A DNA stretch of 64,000 nt, from positions 1 to 64,000 of the forward strand of contig DATAPD010000020.1 of assembly GCA_036265385.1 (NCBI GenBank), in the 5' to 3' direction. The notes under the pieces are model-generated. The model had not been told where the DNA came from and did not search any database. It worked only from the letters and a program-made list of their open reading frames with translations. Origin of the DNA: DATAPD01 sp036265385 (GTDB taxonomy: Bacteria; Acidobacteriota; Terriglobia; Terriglobales; Acidobacteriaceae). Positions 51,612 to 59,961 of the stretch are shown one piece after another (position 1 is the stretch's first letter; each line of letters begins with the position of its first letter). The position numbers and the translations under genes are program-made.

Positions 51612-51653
51612 GTAGTCGGTAGTCAGTAGCCGGTAGTCAGATTCGAGTTGTCA
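51612..51653. repeat. Heptad array between imuB and dnaE2
   Basis: Six 7-bp units (GTAGTCG, GTAGTCA, GTAGCCG, GTAGTCA and two more diverged) fill the short gap between imuB and the dnaE2 start, where a ribosome site would be expected. Confidence 0.75.
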
Positions 51654-51684
51654 ATAACCCGGCCCGTAACTCCCGACTCCACTT

Positions 51685-53403
51685 TCAGTCATAGCTTCCT
51701 TCCACAGTCCAGCGAGCACTGAAGTGATCGCGAACAAGACGGTATAGGGCGATACCGGTTTCGTTTTGAAGCATGATGTCCCATTCATCCCGGGCCCATC
51801 CCTCTTGTTCCCACCAGTCTCCCGAAGAACGCCAGGGGCCGGCGGCCCAAATAATTTGGCCGCACACATTTTTCTTTTTGGGGCAAGCAAGGCGGACGGG
51901 AGCGCCCTCAAGCATCGTTACTTCGGCCTGTAACGGGGGACGAAAAACTCGTAGGGCCGTAACAGGAGCTTCAGATTCTTGTGGATTGGTTATAGATGTT
52001 GTTGCAGGCCCGTCTGCGAGCAAAATAGCAGTCGATTGAAGGCAGGCGAAGTTTTCACTTGATGTTTGTGTTTTAGATGAGTGCTTTGGGGTGTTCAGCG
52101 GGTCTTGTTCTTTCGGCGCAAAATGTTTCATGTGAAATGATTCAGGTCGATATGTGTCGGATAATTCAACCGCTCCAACATTGCTCTCTCCGACAATCCC
52201 CGCAATGCGCGCTAATGTAAGCTCCAGTTTTTCCGGTTCGGGGAAGGGTGGAAGAAAAAGGCCACCCTGTGCCGCGCGCGGCTGTGCTGGTTCGATTGTC
52301 AGATGTATTTTCATGATCGGTGCTCCGGGTGGGTGAGCTCGTAAATCCAATTGCAATAACTTGAGAAAGACACGAGCATCGAGCATGGGCACGGGAAGCT
52401 TTAAAGTGCGATTGAAAGTTAAAGATCGCGCCGCATGAACACTCGGTGAGTTTGAATTGTGAGATCTTTTCTGTGCGACCGAATTCTCAGATTCTTCTTC
52501 TGCTCTGAATTCAGTGGCGAGTTCAAAACAGAGTTTTAATTCTTGTGCGGCTAATGCGCGAGCGGTAAGGCGATTACAAATCTGCTCAAGCATTCGGTTG
52601 AGTACAAATGCGAGCGGTTCCAGCAACACGATAGGGAATTCCAGCTCAACATATTCTTCAAAGGTCAGAGAGGGTTGTACTAATTTCAGTGTGCGACGAT
52701 GAGAGCCTTGCGCTGATTGCTGCAAGCGAAAGCCTTCCTGGCCCAAGCGTTCTACTAGAGGAATTTCAGGCAGAGCCGCCAGTGCACGAAGATTGCGTAT
52801 TCCCCATCGATCAAATGTCTCGAGAATTGTGTCAGTTTTTTTCTGTTGCTCTGGGGAAAGTAATCCCTCAAATAAAACGTTAACCGGCAACTCTCCCAAT
52901 TTTTTGGCTTCATTTCCTTCTGAAATAAAGGTCATACCCGGAAAACCGCGTGCCGCAAGGAGGGCGGTATCTGGATCGAAAGCAGCGGCTACATTGGCTT
53001 CCAGTCCTAGCACTGAGGTGCGATGCGCTATCTGTCGGGCAATTTGAGGTGGAGTTCCAAGGAGATGTTCGAGTCCGTCGAGATCGATGAGAACGGTATC
53101 GAGCGCTGAGTCTTCAAACGAAGGAGAAAACGATTGTGCACAGTCCAGCAAGGCTTGATGCGCACTTTTTTCCTGTAATTCCGAACGTGGTCTTAACACC
53201 AGGTTTGTCCATGCATCGAGCTGTGTCTTGGTCATCCCAGGTTCGACATCAAGCGCGCGTGCGTTTTGGTTAATAGCAAAAACCTTTTCAAGTGGCGCTT
53301 TTCCTGCGAGCACTGCCACCGGGAGTGCGCGTAATTCAGGCTCCATGCGAATTATGGATTCAGCGGGGAAATCCGGAACGAAAATGCAGGCAAAGCAGGA
53401 CAT
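51685..53403 (-). CDS. imuB: ImuB, inactive Y-family polymerase-like mutasome hub
   Basis: A 572-residue DinB/UmuC-related protein. It opens FACIFVPDFPAESIIRMEP, where active Y-family enzymes carry catalytic acidic residues in DxD-type context; the pattern here is degenerate, as in known ImuB proteins. The palm/finger region (LDTVLIDLDGLEHLLG) and the little-finger region follow (LKLVQPSLTFEEYVELEFP). The C-terminus (PLQAEVTMLEGAPVRLACP to ETGIALYRLVRDHFSARW) matches the ImuB tail that binds ImuA and DnaE2. It sits 21 bp after imuA. Confidence 0.88.
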   Translation of the reverse strand: MSCFACIFVPDFPAESIIRMEPELRALPVAVLAGKAPLEKVFAINQNARALDVEPGMTKTQLDAWTNLVLRPRSELQEKSAHQALLDCAQSFSPSFEDSALDTVLIDLDGLEHLLGTPPQIARQIAHRTSVLGLEANVAAAFDPDTALLAARGFPGMTFISEGNEAKKLGELPVNVLFEGLLSPEQQKKTDTILETFDRWGIRNLRALAALPEIPLVERLGQEGFRLQQSAQGSHRRTLKLVQPSLTFEEYVELEFPIVLLEPLAFVLNRMLEQICNRLTARALAAQELKLCFELATEFRAEEESENSVAQKRSHNSNSPSVHAARSLTFNRTLKLPVPMLDARVFLKLLQLDLRAHPPGAPIMKIHLTIEPAQPRAAQGGLFLPPFPEPEKLELTLARIAGIVGESNVGAVELSDTYRPESFHMKHFAPKEQDPLNTPKHSSKTQTSSENFACLQSTAILLADGPATTSITNPQESEAPVTALRVFRPPLQAEVTMLEGAPVRLACPKKKNVCGQIIWAAGPWRSSGDWWEQEGWARDEWDIMLQNETGIALYRLVRDHFSARWTVEGSYD

Positions 53404-53424
53404 GGCGTACTCTCGAAGATCTAA

Positions 53425-54285
53425 CTACGAAACAGCCCAGGCGGAATGCGTCCTCAGAAGCGTACGCGTATTACTTGAGGGCTTTCGTTCCAGTCGTGTA
53501 TGCGAGAGTTCGATTTCAATCGAAAAATTTTCGAGTAATTTCGCGTGAGAAGGAAGTTGGGCCGGAACAGATTCGCGTATGTCGGTTTTCTTCGCACTCC
53601 TAGGCTCAGAAGTCTTAAGTTGAAGTATTAGGGAAGAGCAACTCCCTGCAGTTGGTTGTTGTTCAAGGACCATCAAAATAGTGGGTGTGACTTCAATCGC
53701 TCTGCGGAATCGAAACCACGACGCCATAGGAATACGTCGGGCCGTTCGTGAAGAAATATTGCCGAGATCGAGCAAGATCAGCCCGAAACCGTTGCTTTGC
53801 AAGAGAAGATCTGTAACTCGCAGAACTTGATCAAGAATTGAGTAGTCAGCGCGATTTACTTTTGATGTGAAATTCGAGTGTTGATAATTGTTGGAATAAG
53901 ACTGCTTTTCTTGGCATCGCACCCAGAGCAGTCGAGTGAGGTCAACGGCAGCCGCCGCAGCAGAAACAGGATCAAAGGTATCACCGGCGTCTACCAGGGC
54001 ACATACCTCGCCCCGATTCGTTGCTGCAGCCAAGGCTGCTAAAAAGAGGCTGGTTCGACCTGATGATTGTGGTCCGCAGATCTCAGTCAGACAGCCACGG
54101 GGGAGGCCGCCAGTCAATGCATCAATTTGTGAGACTCCGCTTGAAACTCTCTCAGGAGCAGGTCTGACTTCGAGGTGCGATGCCGGCGTAACCCCTGCCA
54201 GCTTCGGAAATTCTGGCATGCGGTTTAAGACAGCAGAATCAAAAAGAAAAGGGCGGCTTATAGCCGCCAAGGATGCAGCAGACAT
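53425..54285 (-). CDS. imuA: ImuA, RecA-like mutasome component
   Basis: A 286-residue RecA/SulA-like protein. The P-loop region reads TEICGPQSSGRTSLFLA, with Arg replacing the usual Lys of GxxxxGK(T/S), so ATP hydrolysis may be weak or absent. Other RecA-like features: GEVCALVDAGDTFDP and GFGLILLDLGNIS. It heads the imuA-imuB-dnaE2 cassette, which in other bacteria is induced by DNA damage and causes mutagenesis. The upstream region contains a TTGACA promoter and an 11-bp direct repeat. Confidence 0.85.
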   Translation of the reverse strand: MSAASLAAISRPFLFDSAVLNRMPEFPKLAGVTPASHLEVRPAPERVSSGVSQIDALTGGLPRGCLTEICGPQSSGRTSLFLAALAAATNRGEVCALVDAGDTFDPVSAAAAAVDLTRLLWVRCQEKQSYSNNYQHSNFTSKVNRADYSILDQVLRVTDLLLQSNGFGLILLDLGNISSRTARRIPMASWFRFRRAIEVTPTILMVLEQQPTAGSCSSLILQLKTSEPRSAKKTDIRESVPAQLPSHAKLLENFSIEIELSHTRLERKPSSNTRTLLRTHSAWAVS

Positions 54286-54361
54286 AAAACCCTCTCGGGA
54301 AATGTTCAGGGTAATTTTTCAGGGAACGGAGGGACAAAGTCCCGGCGATTAAGCTTTATCG

Positions 54362-54379
54362 TATTCGCTTTTTATTCGC
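54362..54379 (-). promoter_or_regulatory. Candidate SOS operator: direct repeat GAAT-N7-GAAT
   Basis: On the minus strand GCGAATA occurs twice with an 11-bp period (54362-54368 and 54373-54379). The spacing equals the alphaproteobacterial LexA box GTTC-N7-GTTC, though the bases differ. It lies just downstream of the predicted imuA promoter, where a repressor would block transcription. Confidence 0.4.
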
Positions 54380-54388
54380 CTACGGAAG

Positions 54389-54417
54389 ATTCTGCACTCG
54401 AGGCCTCCGGTTGTCAA
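54389..54417 (-). promoter_or_regulatory. Predicted imuA promoter
   Basis: On the minus strand a perfect -35 hexamer TTGACA (54412-54417) is followed after 17 bp by CAGAAT (54389-54394), a four-of-six match to TATAAT. The predicted start of transcription falls at the direct repeat. Confidence 0.5.
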
Positions 54418-54570
54418 CAGCTAAAGTTTCGGGACGAAAAAAATTAGCTTGGTATGGCGAGGATGAGAAGAATATGTCCTTCTCACCCGAGTCCTATTTG
54501 TGCCAAGGAATCTTTCCTGACTGCTGCTAGTGATTGCCAAAACGACCTAAATCATCTGATTTTGTGCTGC

Positions 54571-54576
54571 TATAAT
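54571..54576 (+). promoter_or_regulatory. -10 box of the tRNA-Glu gene
   Basis: A consensus TATAAT lies 24 bp before the first tRNA base. The matching -35 element is weak. Confidence 0.5.
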
Positions 54577-54599
54577 CTGGACGCTGTTTTATCAAAAGG

Positions 54600-54674
54600 G
54601 GCGCTATCGTCTAGGGGTTAGGACGGAAGATTCTCAATCTTCAAACCCGGGTTCGATTCCCGGTAGCGCTACCA
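54600..54674 (+). tRNA. tRNA-Glu(CUC)
   Basis: A full cloverleaf of 75 bases with encoded CCA. The acceptor GGCGCTA pairs with TAGCGCT (first pair G-U). The D-arm region is CGTCTAGGGGTTAGGAC, the anticodon arm GAAGA-TTCTCAA-TCTTC gives anticodon CTC, and the T-arm is CCGGG-TTCGATT-CCCGG. Codon GAG is glutamate. Confidence 0.93.
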
Positions 54675-54741
54675 ACAATTCGTTTTCTGCTTAATTTCAA
54701 CTCCGTTTGAAAAGACGAAATGGCGCTCGAAGTTAATGGTT

Positions 54742-55305
54742 TTAAGCTGCTTTTGGCGTCCTGCCTCTCGACTGACCAAACAGGTCAATCATTGCACTGT
54801 TGAATGCCGGGATATCATCCGGTTTTCTGCTCGAGACCAGGTTTTGATCCTTCACTACTTCCTCATCGACCCACTCTGCTCCTGCGTTCCGCAAATCGGT
54901 CTTGAGCGAAGGCCATGAGGCAATTCGTCGGCCGTGCGCTGCACCTGCCTCAACAATTGTCCAAGGCCCATGGCAAATTGCTGCAACAGGCTTTTTGGCA
55001 TTGAAGAAGCTTTTCACAAATGTCACCGCTTTGGGCAGCATTCGCAGTTTGTCGGGATTGATAACGCCACCAGGTAGTAGCAGGGCATCGAAATCGTCTG
55101 CTTGAACGCTATCCAGAGACATATCAACGGGAAATTCATCGCCCCATTCTTTGAAGTTCCATCCTCGGACGCTTTTTTCATTTGGTGAAACGATAACGGT
55201 TTGTGCTCCAGAATCTTGGAGTGCCTGACGAGGTTTAACCATCTCGACTTGTTCGAATCCATCGGCGATTAGAATTGCTACTTTCAATCCTTTAAGGTCA
55301 CTCAT
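54742..55305 (-). CDS. DJ-1/PfpI-family protein
   Basis: A 187-residue protein of the PfpI/YhbO type. It opens KVAILIADGFEQVEM, has LLLPGGVINPDKL, and the nucleophile elbow cysteine in VAAICHGPWTIVEAG. The C-terminal VKDQNLVSSRKPDDIPAFN is also typical. Members act as glyoxalases/deglycases or proteases under stress; the exact activity is unsure. It is monocistronic and lies next to the tRNA gene. Confidence 0.88.
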   Translation of the reverse strand: MSDLKGLKVAILIADGFEQVEMVKPRQALQDSGAQTVIVSPNEKSVRGWNFKEWGDEFPVDMSLDSVQADDFDALLLPGGVINPDKLRMLPKAVTFVKSFFNAKKPVAAICHGPWTIVEAGAAHGRRIASWPSLKTDLRNAGAEWVDEEVVKDQNLVSSRKPDDIPAFNSAMIDLFGQSRGRTPKAA

Positions 55306-55590
55306 TACCCACCTTCGTTAATAAGCTTCGTCGCTCGGACTTCAGAGGGATGCTCGGCATTCATTCATTGTCCATCACCTGAGATTCGCCTTTATACGCT
55401 GAGGTTGGCGATGACCATGAGAAGAACCGGCAAACGTATCAGTTGATGAACAAGGAAGTCGTTTTTGAGTTGCTTGAACGGTCCCACAAGAAAGTTTCTA
55501 ATGAAGGCTCCTGCCAAGAAAGCTGCATCCAATGTGCTCTGATCAACAATGCTGGGCTAAAATTCAGCCACGCTTGAGTGATTGAGCCCT

Positions 55591-56058
55591 ATGAAGACCA
55601 TTTCCATCAAGGTGAATGGGCAGACACACCAACTTGATGTAGACCCTAAGACTCCTCTGCTTTTTGTGTTGAGCGATGAGTTAGGGCTGCGCGGACCGAA
55701 GTTCGGTTGTGGTTTGGCGCAGTGTGGTTCATGCACGGTGATCTACCGTGGCAGAGCCTTGCGCTCCTGCGTATTTCCGGTTGAGGCCGTTGGTGAAGGA
55801 GAGATCACGACTCTGGAAGGGTTGGGTACACCGGAAAAGCCGCATTCTTTGCAACAAGCGTTCATAGAAGAAGGTGCTGCCCAATGTGGCTTTTGTTTAA
55901 GCGGAGTCATTTTGACAGCTAAGGCTGCTCTCGATGAGAAGCCACAAGCTTCCGAAGCGGAAATTCGAGAGGCTCTCGGTGGGGTGCTTTGCCGATGTTT
56001 CGCACATACTCGAATGCTTCGAGCGATCTTGAAGTACGCCGGTCAGAGGAAATCATGA
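55591..56058 (+). CDS. iorA: Isoquinoline 1-oxidoreductase-type small subunit, 2x[2Fe-2S]
   Basis: A 155-residue iron-sulfur subunit of the xanthine oxidase family. The plant-type ferredoxin cluster is FGCGLAQCGSC plus RSC; the second cluster is QCGFCLSG plus LCRC. It passes electrons from the molybdenum site of IorB. ATG 55591 is chosen over the upstream TTG. Its TGA overlaps the ATG of the large subunit. No FAD subunit is present, as expected for the IorAB type that uses a cytochrome acceptor. Confidence 0.88.
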   Translation: MKTISIKVNGQTHQLDVDPKTPLLFVLSDELGLRGPKFGCGLAQCGSCTVIYRGRALRSCVFPVEAVGEGEITTLEGLGTPEKPHSLQQAFIEEGAAQCGFCLSGVILTAKAALDEKPQASEAEIREALGGVLCRCFAHTRMLRAILKYAGQRKS

Positions 56059-58367
56059 CCCTATCGCGGCGCAAGTTTCTAGAAATGTCGGGAGTTTTGG
56101 TGGTCGCTTTCGGGTCAGGATCATCGTTAACTTCGCTTGCGGTTGGTCAAGGTGCTTTCGATACGCATGCTTCGCATATTGACCCAGACAAACTGGATTC
56201 ATGGATAGCAATTGGAAGCGACGGAAAGATCACGGCCTACACCGGAAAGTGTGATTTTGGACAGGGGATGTATACCGCACAGGTCCAATTAATTGCCGAA
56301 GAATTGTGCGCTTCCCTTGAACAGGTGGACCTCATTCAGTGTGACACGGCGATTACCCCGGATCAGGGGACAACCTCCGGGAGTCAATCAACTCCAACGA
56401 ATTTCAATATGGAAAGCCTGGCACTGGCAGCGGCAACGGCTCGAGAGACATTGATCACGATGGCGAGTAAGCACGTAGGTGAGCCGGTCGATGCATTCAC
56501 GATGAATGAAGGAATTATCACTTCAAGGAGTGGCCGGAAAATCAAATTTGCAGAGCTTATTGGGGGCCGGCGATTCGATGTTGCGGTCAGTCCAGCAGCC
56601 AAAAGGCGGTCGCCGAAAGAATGGAGAATATTAGGCAAGCCTATTCCATCGCTTGATCGATCGGCGCTGATGACTGGACGGTTTCCGTTTGTTCAGAACG
56701 TGCGGGTGGGAGGCATGCTTCATGGTCGAGTGGTCAGACCACCGGAGATCAACGCTGTGTTATCCGATGTTGACCAAGGTTCCGTCCGACAAAGTCCAGG
56801 CTATGTAAAGACCGTCATCAACAAAAACTTTGTAGGCGTTGTTGCTGAAAAACAATGGCAGGCTATCGAGGCAGCACGCCTGCTGAAGGTGACTTGGAAA
56901 TCCGGTTTGGAACTACCGTCGGGAGACCGGTTTTATGAATGGCTTCGCAGCCAATCCTCAGAAACTGAGGTTGTTCTTGATTCCAATGATATCGACAGGC
57001 ACTTGTCGGGAAGTGTCCAAAATTTGAATGCGACTTACGTTTACCCGTATCAGATGCATGCGTCACTAGGCACGTCGTGCGCCGTTGCTGATGTGAAGAA
57101 AGATCGAGCAACGATTTGGTCTGCTACTCAGTCGGTCTATCCAACTCGCAGTTGTCTTTCGAAAATTCTCAGCCTACCCCTGGAGTCGGTACGAGTCATC
57201 TACACACGCGGCTCGGGCTGTTACGGACTTAACGGTGCAGACGCAGTTTCCTTCGATGCGGCGCTGATGTCGCAAGCGGTCGGGCGCCCGGTGCGTGTTC
57301 AACTCTCGCGCCAGGATGAGATGGCATGGGAAAACTATGGTGCGGCATGTGTGATCGATCAGCAGGCGGCGATTAAAAATGGCGATATCACTGCTTGGAG
57401 TTGCGAAGCGTGGCAAGCCTCACGAGGTGGGAGACCTGGCTACGATCACCCTGGAAACGTGATCACTGGCATGTTGCTCGGTTACGTGGCGAACGAGGTT
57501 AAGCCAAATCCGATTCCGAAACGCGTGAAAGAATTTCGCAATGGAGACAATTCGGTTCCGTCGTATTTCGCCGGATTCGTCAACGGAAAATGCGAAGGTG
57601 CGGGCAGCCTCGCCAGTGAGCGTGTTGTTGTGCACAGAGTTCGTTCGCCATTTTTTACGGGACCGCTGCGTTCTCCCATTCGGCTTCAAAACACATTCGC
57701 GCATGAATCGTTTATGGATGAAATCGCCACTAGTCTGAAAGTGGACCCAGTCGCCCTCCGGTTAAGGTATTTGCGAGATCCACACATGATTGAGGTTTTG
57801 AAACTCGCGACTGAACGTGCGGCTTGGAAGACGCGTTCTTCAGCACGGAGGGACGCGATGAACGGAGAAGCCGCAGCCTACGGGCGCGGAGTTGCATGTG
57901 TCGCGTACGAAGGTGACAACGGTTTTGCAGCTTTGGTCGCGGAAGTCCGCGTATTTAGGACGGAAGGTAGAGTTGTGCCCATGCGCTTTACGATCGCTAT
58001 TGATTCAGGACCGGTATCTAATCCTGATGGCCTCCGTAACCAGACCGAGGGAGGTATTCTCCAAGGCCTAAGTCGAGCGTTGTGTGAGCGTGTGACATGG
58101 GACGGCCGCAAGATTACTTCAACAGACTGGGAGAGTTATCAAAGTCTTTACCTGGACATGGAGACGCCCGAAATCAATGTTGTAATTGTGAATCGCGCCG
58201 ACGGACCGGCGACCGGAGCAGGCGAGACCGCTATTACATTGGTGGCAGCCGCAGTCGGAAATGCCATCTATGATGCCACCGGTATCCGTTTGCGAGAGGT
58301 TCCTTTTACTCCGGATCGAATCAAAGCGGCTGTGAAAAAGAGCACGGCGGAAAATCAACTGGTGTAA
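56055..58367 (+). CDS. iorB: Isoquinoline 1-oxidoreductase-type molybdopterin subunit, Tat-exported
   Basis: A 770-residue molybdopterin-cytosine-dinucleotide hydroxylase subunit. A twin-arginine signal (SRRKFLEMSG) marks Tat export. Typical segments: GKCDFGQGMYTAQVQLIAEEL, GTTSGSQST, and the catalytic glutamate motif PATGAGETAITLVAAAVGNAI near the end. It hydroxylates an N-heterocycle or aldehyde next to the ring nitrogen or carbonyl; the substrate is unknown. ATGA overlap with iorA. The frame extends upstream, but 56055 is the coupled start. Confidence 0.9.
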   Translation: MTLSRRKFLEMSGVLVVAFGSGSSLTSLAVGQGAFDTHASHIDPDKLDSWIAIGSDGKITAYTGKCDFGQGMYTAQVQLIAEELCASLEQVDLIQCDTAITPDQGTTSGSQSTPTNFNMESLALAAATARETLITMASKHVGEPVDAFTMNEGIITSRSGRKIKFAELIGGRRFDVAVSPAAKRRSPKEWRILGKPIPSLDRSALMTGRFPFVQNVRVGGMLHGRVVRPPEINAVLSDVDQGSVRQSPGYVKTVINKNFVGVVAEKQWQAIEAARLLKVTWKSGLELPSGDRFYEWLRSQSSETEVVLDSNDIDRHLSGSVQNLNATYVYPYQMHASLGTSCAVADVKKDRATIWSATQSVYPTRSCLSKILSLPLESVRVIYTRGSGCYGLNGADAVSFDAALMSQAVGRPVRVQLSRQDEMAWENYGAACVIDQQAAIKNGDITAWSCEAWQASRGGRPGYDHPGNVITGMLLGYVANEVKPNPIPKRVKEFRNGDNSVPSYFAGFVNGKCEGAGSLASERVVVHRVRSPFFTGPLRSPIRLQNTFAHESFMDEIATSLKVDPVALRLRYLRDPHMIEVLKLATERAAWKTRSSARRDAMNGEAAAYGRGVACVAYEGDNGFAALVAEVRVFRTEGRVVPMRFTIAIDSGPVSNPDGLRNQTEGGILQGLSRALCERVTWDGRKITSTDWESYQSLYLDMETPEINVVIVNRADGPATGAGETAITLVAAAVGNAIYDATGIRLREVPFTPDRIKAAVKKSTAENQLV

Positions 58368-58372
58368 CGAGA

Positions 58373-58978
58373 ATGTTTCGAACGCGTTTTCATGAGTTTT
58401 GGGTGTGTTGGATCTGTTCTACCGTGACTTTGGTTAGCTTTCTCTTCCTGGATCATCGGCAAGTGGTCGTTGCTCAAACTAACTTGGCAAGCCAGGTTGA
58501 TGGATCACAGGCGTTCGAAGCAATGATTCCCGTGCTTCGCCATCCGAGATGCATGAATTGTCATTCACGTGGGGACTACCCCCGCGAGGGAGATGATCGA
58601 CATCAGCATACGATGAATGTACGCCGCGGCCCCACTGGAAATGGGGCTGCTGGCGTTAAATGCAGCACCTGTCACCACACTGTGAACGCAACTGGTTTGC
58701 ATTCTCCGCCAGGGGCCCCAGGATGGCATCTGCCTTCCTCCGATAATCCGCTGGTGTGGGAGGGACTTACCGATCGTGAGTTGTGTGAGCTATTCAAGGA
58801 CCCAACTAAGAACGGTGAACGAAACTTGGATCAGATTGTTGAGCACATGAGGACGCCATTAGTGCTCTGGGGCTGGAATCCTGGGGAGGGTCGGACTCCA
58901 ATTCCTGTGCCAGAAAACGTATTTCTGGCAAATGCACAGCGTTGGGCCGCAGAGGGCGGAAAGTGCCCTGCGAAGTGA
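58373..58978 (+). CDS. Dihaem c-type cytochrome, putative Ior electron acceptor
   Basis: A 201-residue exported protein with an N-terminal anchor (CSTVTLVSFLFLDH region). Two haem motifs CMNCH and CSTCH lie about 40 residues apart, with several further histidines as possible ligands (HQHT, GLHSPP). It starts 5 bp after iorB, so the three genes form one transcript. It probably carries electrons from IorAB to the respiratory chain. Its haem attachment would need the Ccm system, part of which is at 44-47 kb. Confidence 0.85.
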   Translation: MFRTRFHEFWVCWICSTVTLVSFLFLDHRQVVVAQTNLASQVDGSQAFEAMIPVLRHPRCMNCHSRGDYPREGDDRHQHTMNVRRGPTGNGAAGVKCSTCHHTVNATGLHSPPGAPGWHLPSSDNPLVWEGLTDRELCELFKDPTKNGERNLDQIVEHMRTPLVLWGWNPGEGRTPIPVPENVFLANAQRWAAEGGKCPAK

Positions 58979-59078
58979 GTGCCACCGCATAGATTTAACC
59001 GATCGTTCCTCATGCCTCGTTTTTCCGCTACAGCGAACTAACTTGTGTTGGGTGTCATCCAAGAGTTGGAGCCCAAGG

Positions 59079-59948
59079 ATGTCGATCGATCCGAACCGAG
59101 TCCAAAAGCCAGTACGCAAACTACGTAAGTTGTTAAAGCAAATGCCCAGCCAACCGACGCAGGATCAGGTGCACGATCTGCGTACCAACGCTCGCCGTCT
59201 CCATGCGATGGTGGACTCTTCATCAGTTCGCGTGAATGGCAAGACTCGGCGAATCCTTAAGGACGTTTCGCGCATGCGAAAGCGTGCCGGACAAGTTCGC
59301 GATATGGACGTCCTTACAGCGATGGCTGCTTCTTTGCAGCCGCAGGCTGGAGAGAAAGCTTGTTTAGTGCAGTTATTGGAAAAATTGGGCGCCGAGCGTC
59401 GCGAGCACGCCAAAAGTCTTCATACGATCGTTGCCAAGCGGCGAAAGCGAGTGAGAAATCGTTTGAAAAAGATTTCACATCACCTAGAGCGAGCGTTCGA
59501 AGCGACTGATAACAGTTCTAAACGTGGTTCAGTGGAGATGGCGGCATCGGCGCTCAAGCTTGAGACCGGACTCGGAGCCCCAGCTCGGCTAGTGAGGAGC
59601 AATCTGCATGCCTATCGATTGAAGGTCAAAGAACTTCATGATCTCCTTCGCACGTCGCATGACGGGGAACAACAATTCGTGAAGGTATTAGCAACTGTCA
59701 AGGATTCGATCGGAGAATGGCATGACTGGGAGGAACTGGCCGGTCTGGTCAAGGAGACTGTTGATCATGGGCCAAAATGTGGCTTGTTGAGTCAGATAAA
59801 ACAGGTCGCGGAAAAAAAATTCGAAATCGCCATGGATAAAACTCAATCTATGCGCAAGAGGTACATCCAAACATCGGCTCCGAAGCGTCGGATGACTGTG
59901 CAACCTTCGGAACCGGTCTGGCACGCAACTCGTGCCATAGCTGCTTGA
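59079..59948 (+). CDS. CHAD domain protein
   Basis: A 289-residue, strongly basic, all-helical protein. The CHAD pattern is visible: VHDLRTNARRLHAMVDSSS (His with basic residues), RMRKRAGQVRDMDVL, and later LHAYRLKVKELHDLLRTS. CHAD domains bind polyphosphate granules in other bacteria. ATG 59079 (AAGG upstream) gives the domain start; the longer frame overlaps the cytochrome gene. The pyrophosphatase gene follows after 13 bp, so the two are likely co-transcribed. Confidence 0.85.
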   Translation: MSIDPNRVQKPVRKLRKLLKQMPSQPTQDQVHDLRTNARRLHAMVDSSSVRVNGKTRRILKDVSRMRKRAGQVRDMDVLTAMAASLQPQAGEKACLVQLLEKLGAERREHAKSLHTIVAKRRKRVRNRLKKISHHLERAFEATDNSSKRGSVEMAASALKLETGLGAPARLVRSNLHAYRLKVKELHDLLRTSHDGEQQFVKVLATVKDSIGEWHDWEELAGLVKETVDHGPKCGLLSQIKQVAEKKFEIAMDKTQSMRKRYIQTSAPKRRMTVQPSEPVWHATRAIAA

Positions 59949-59961
59949 GAAGCAGGAAGTG

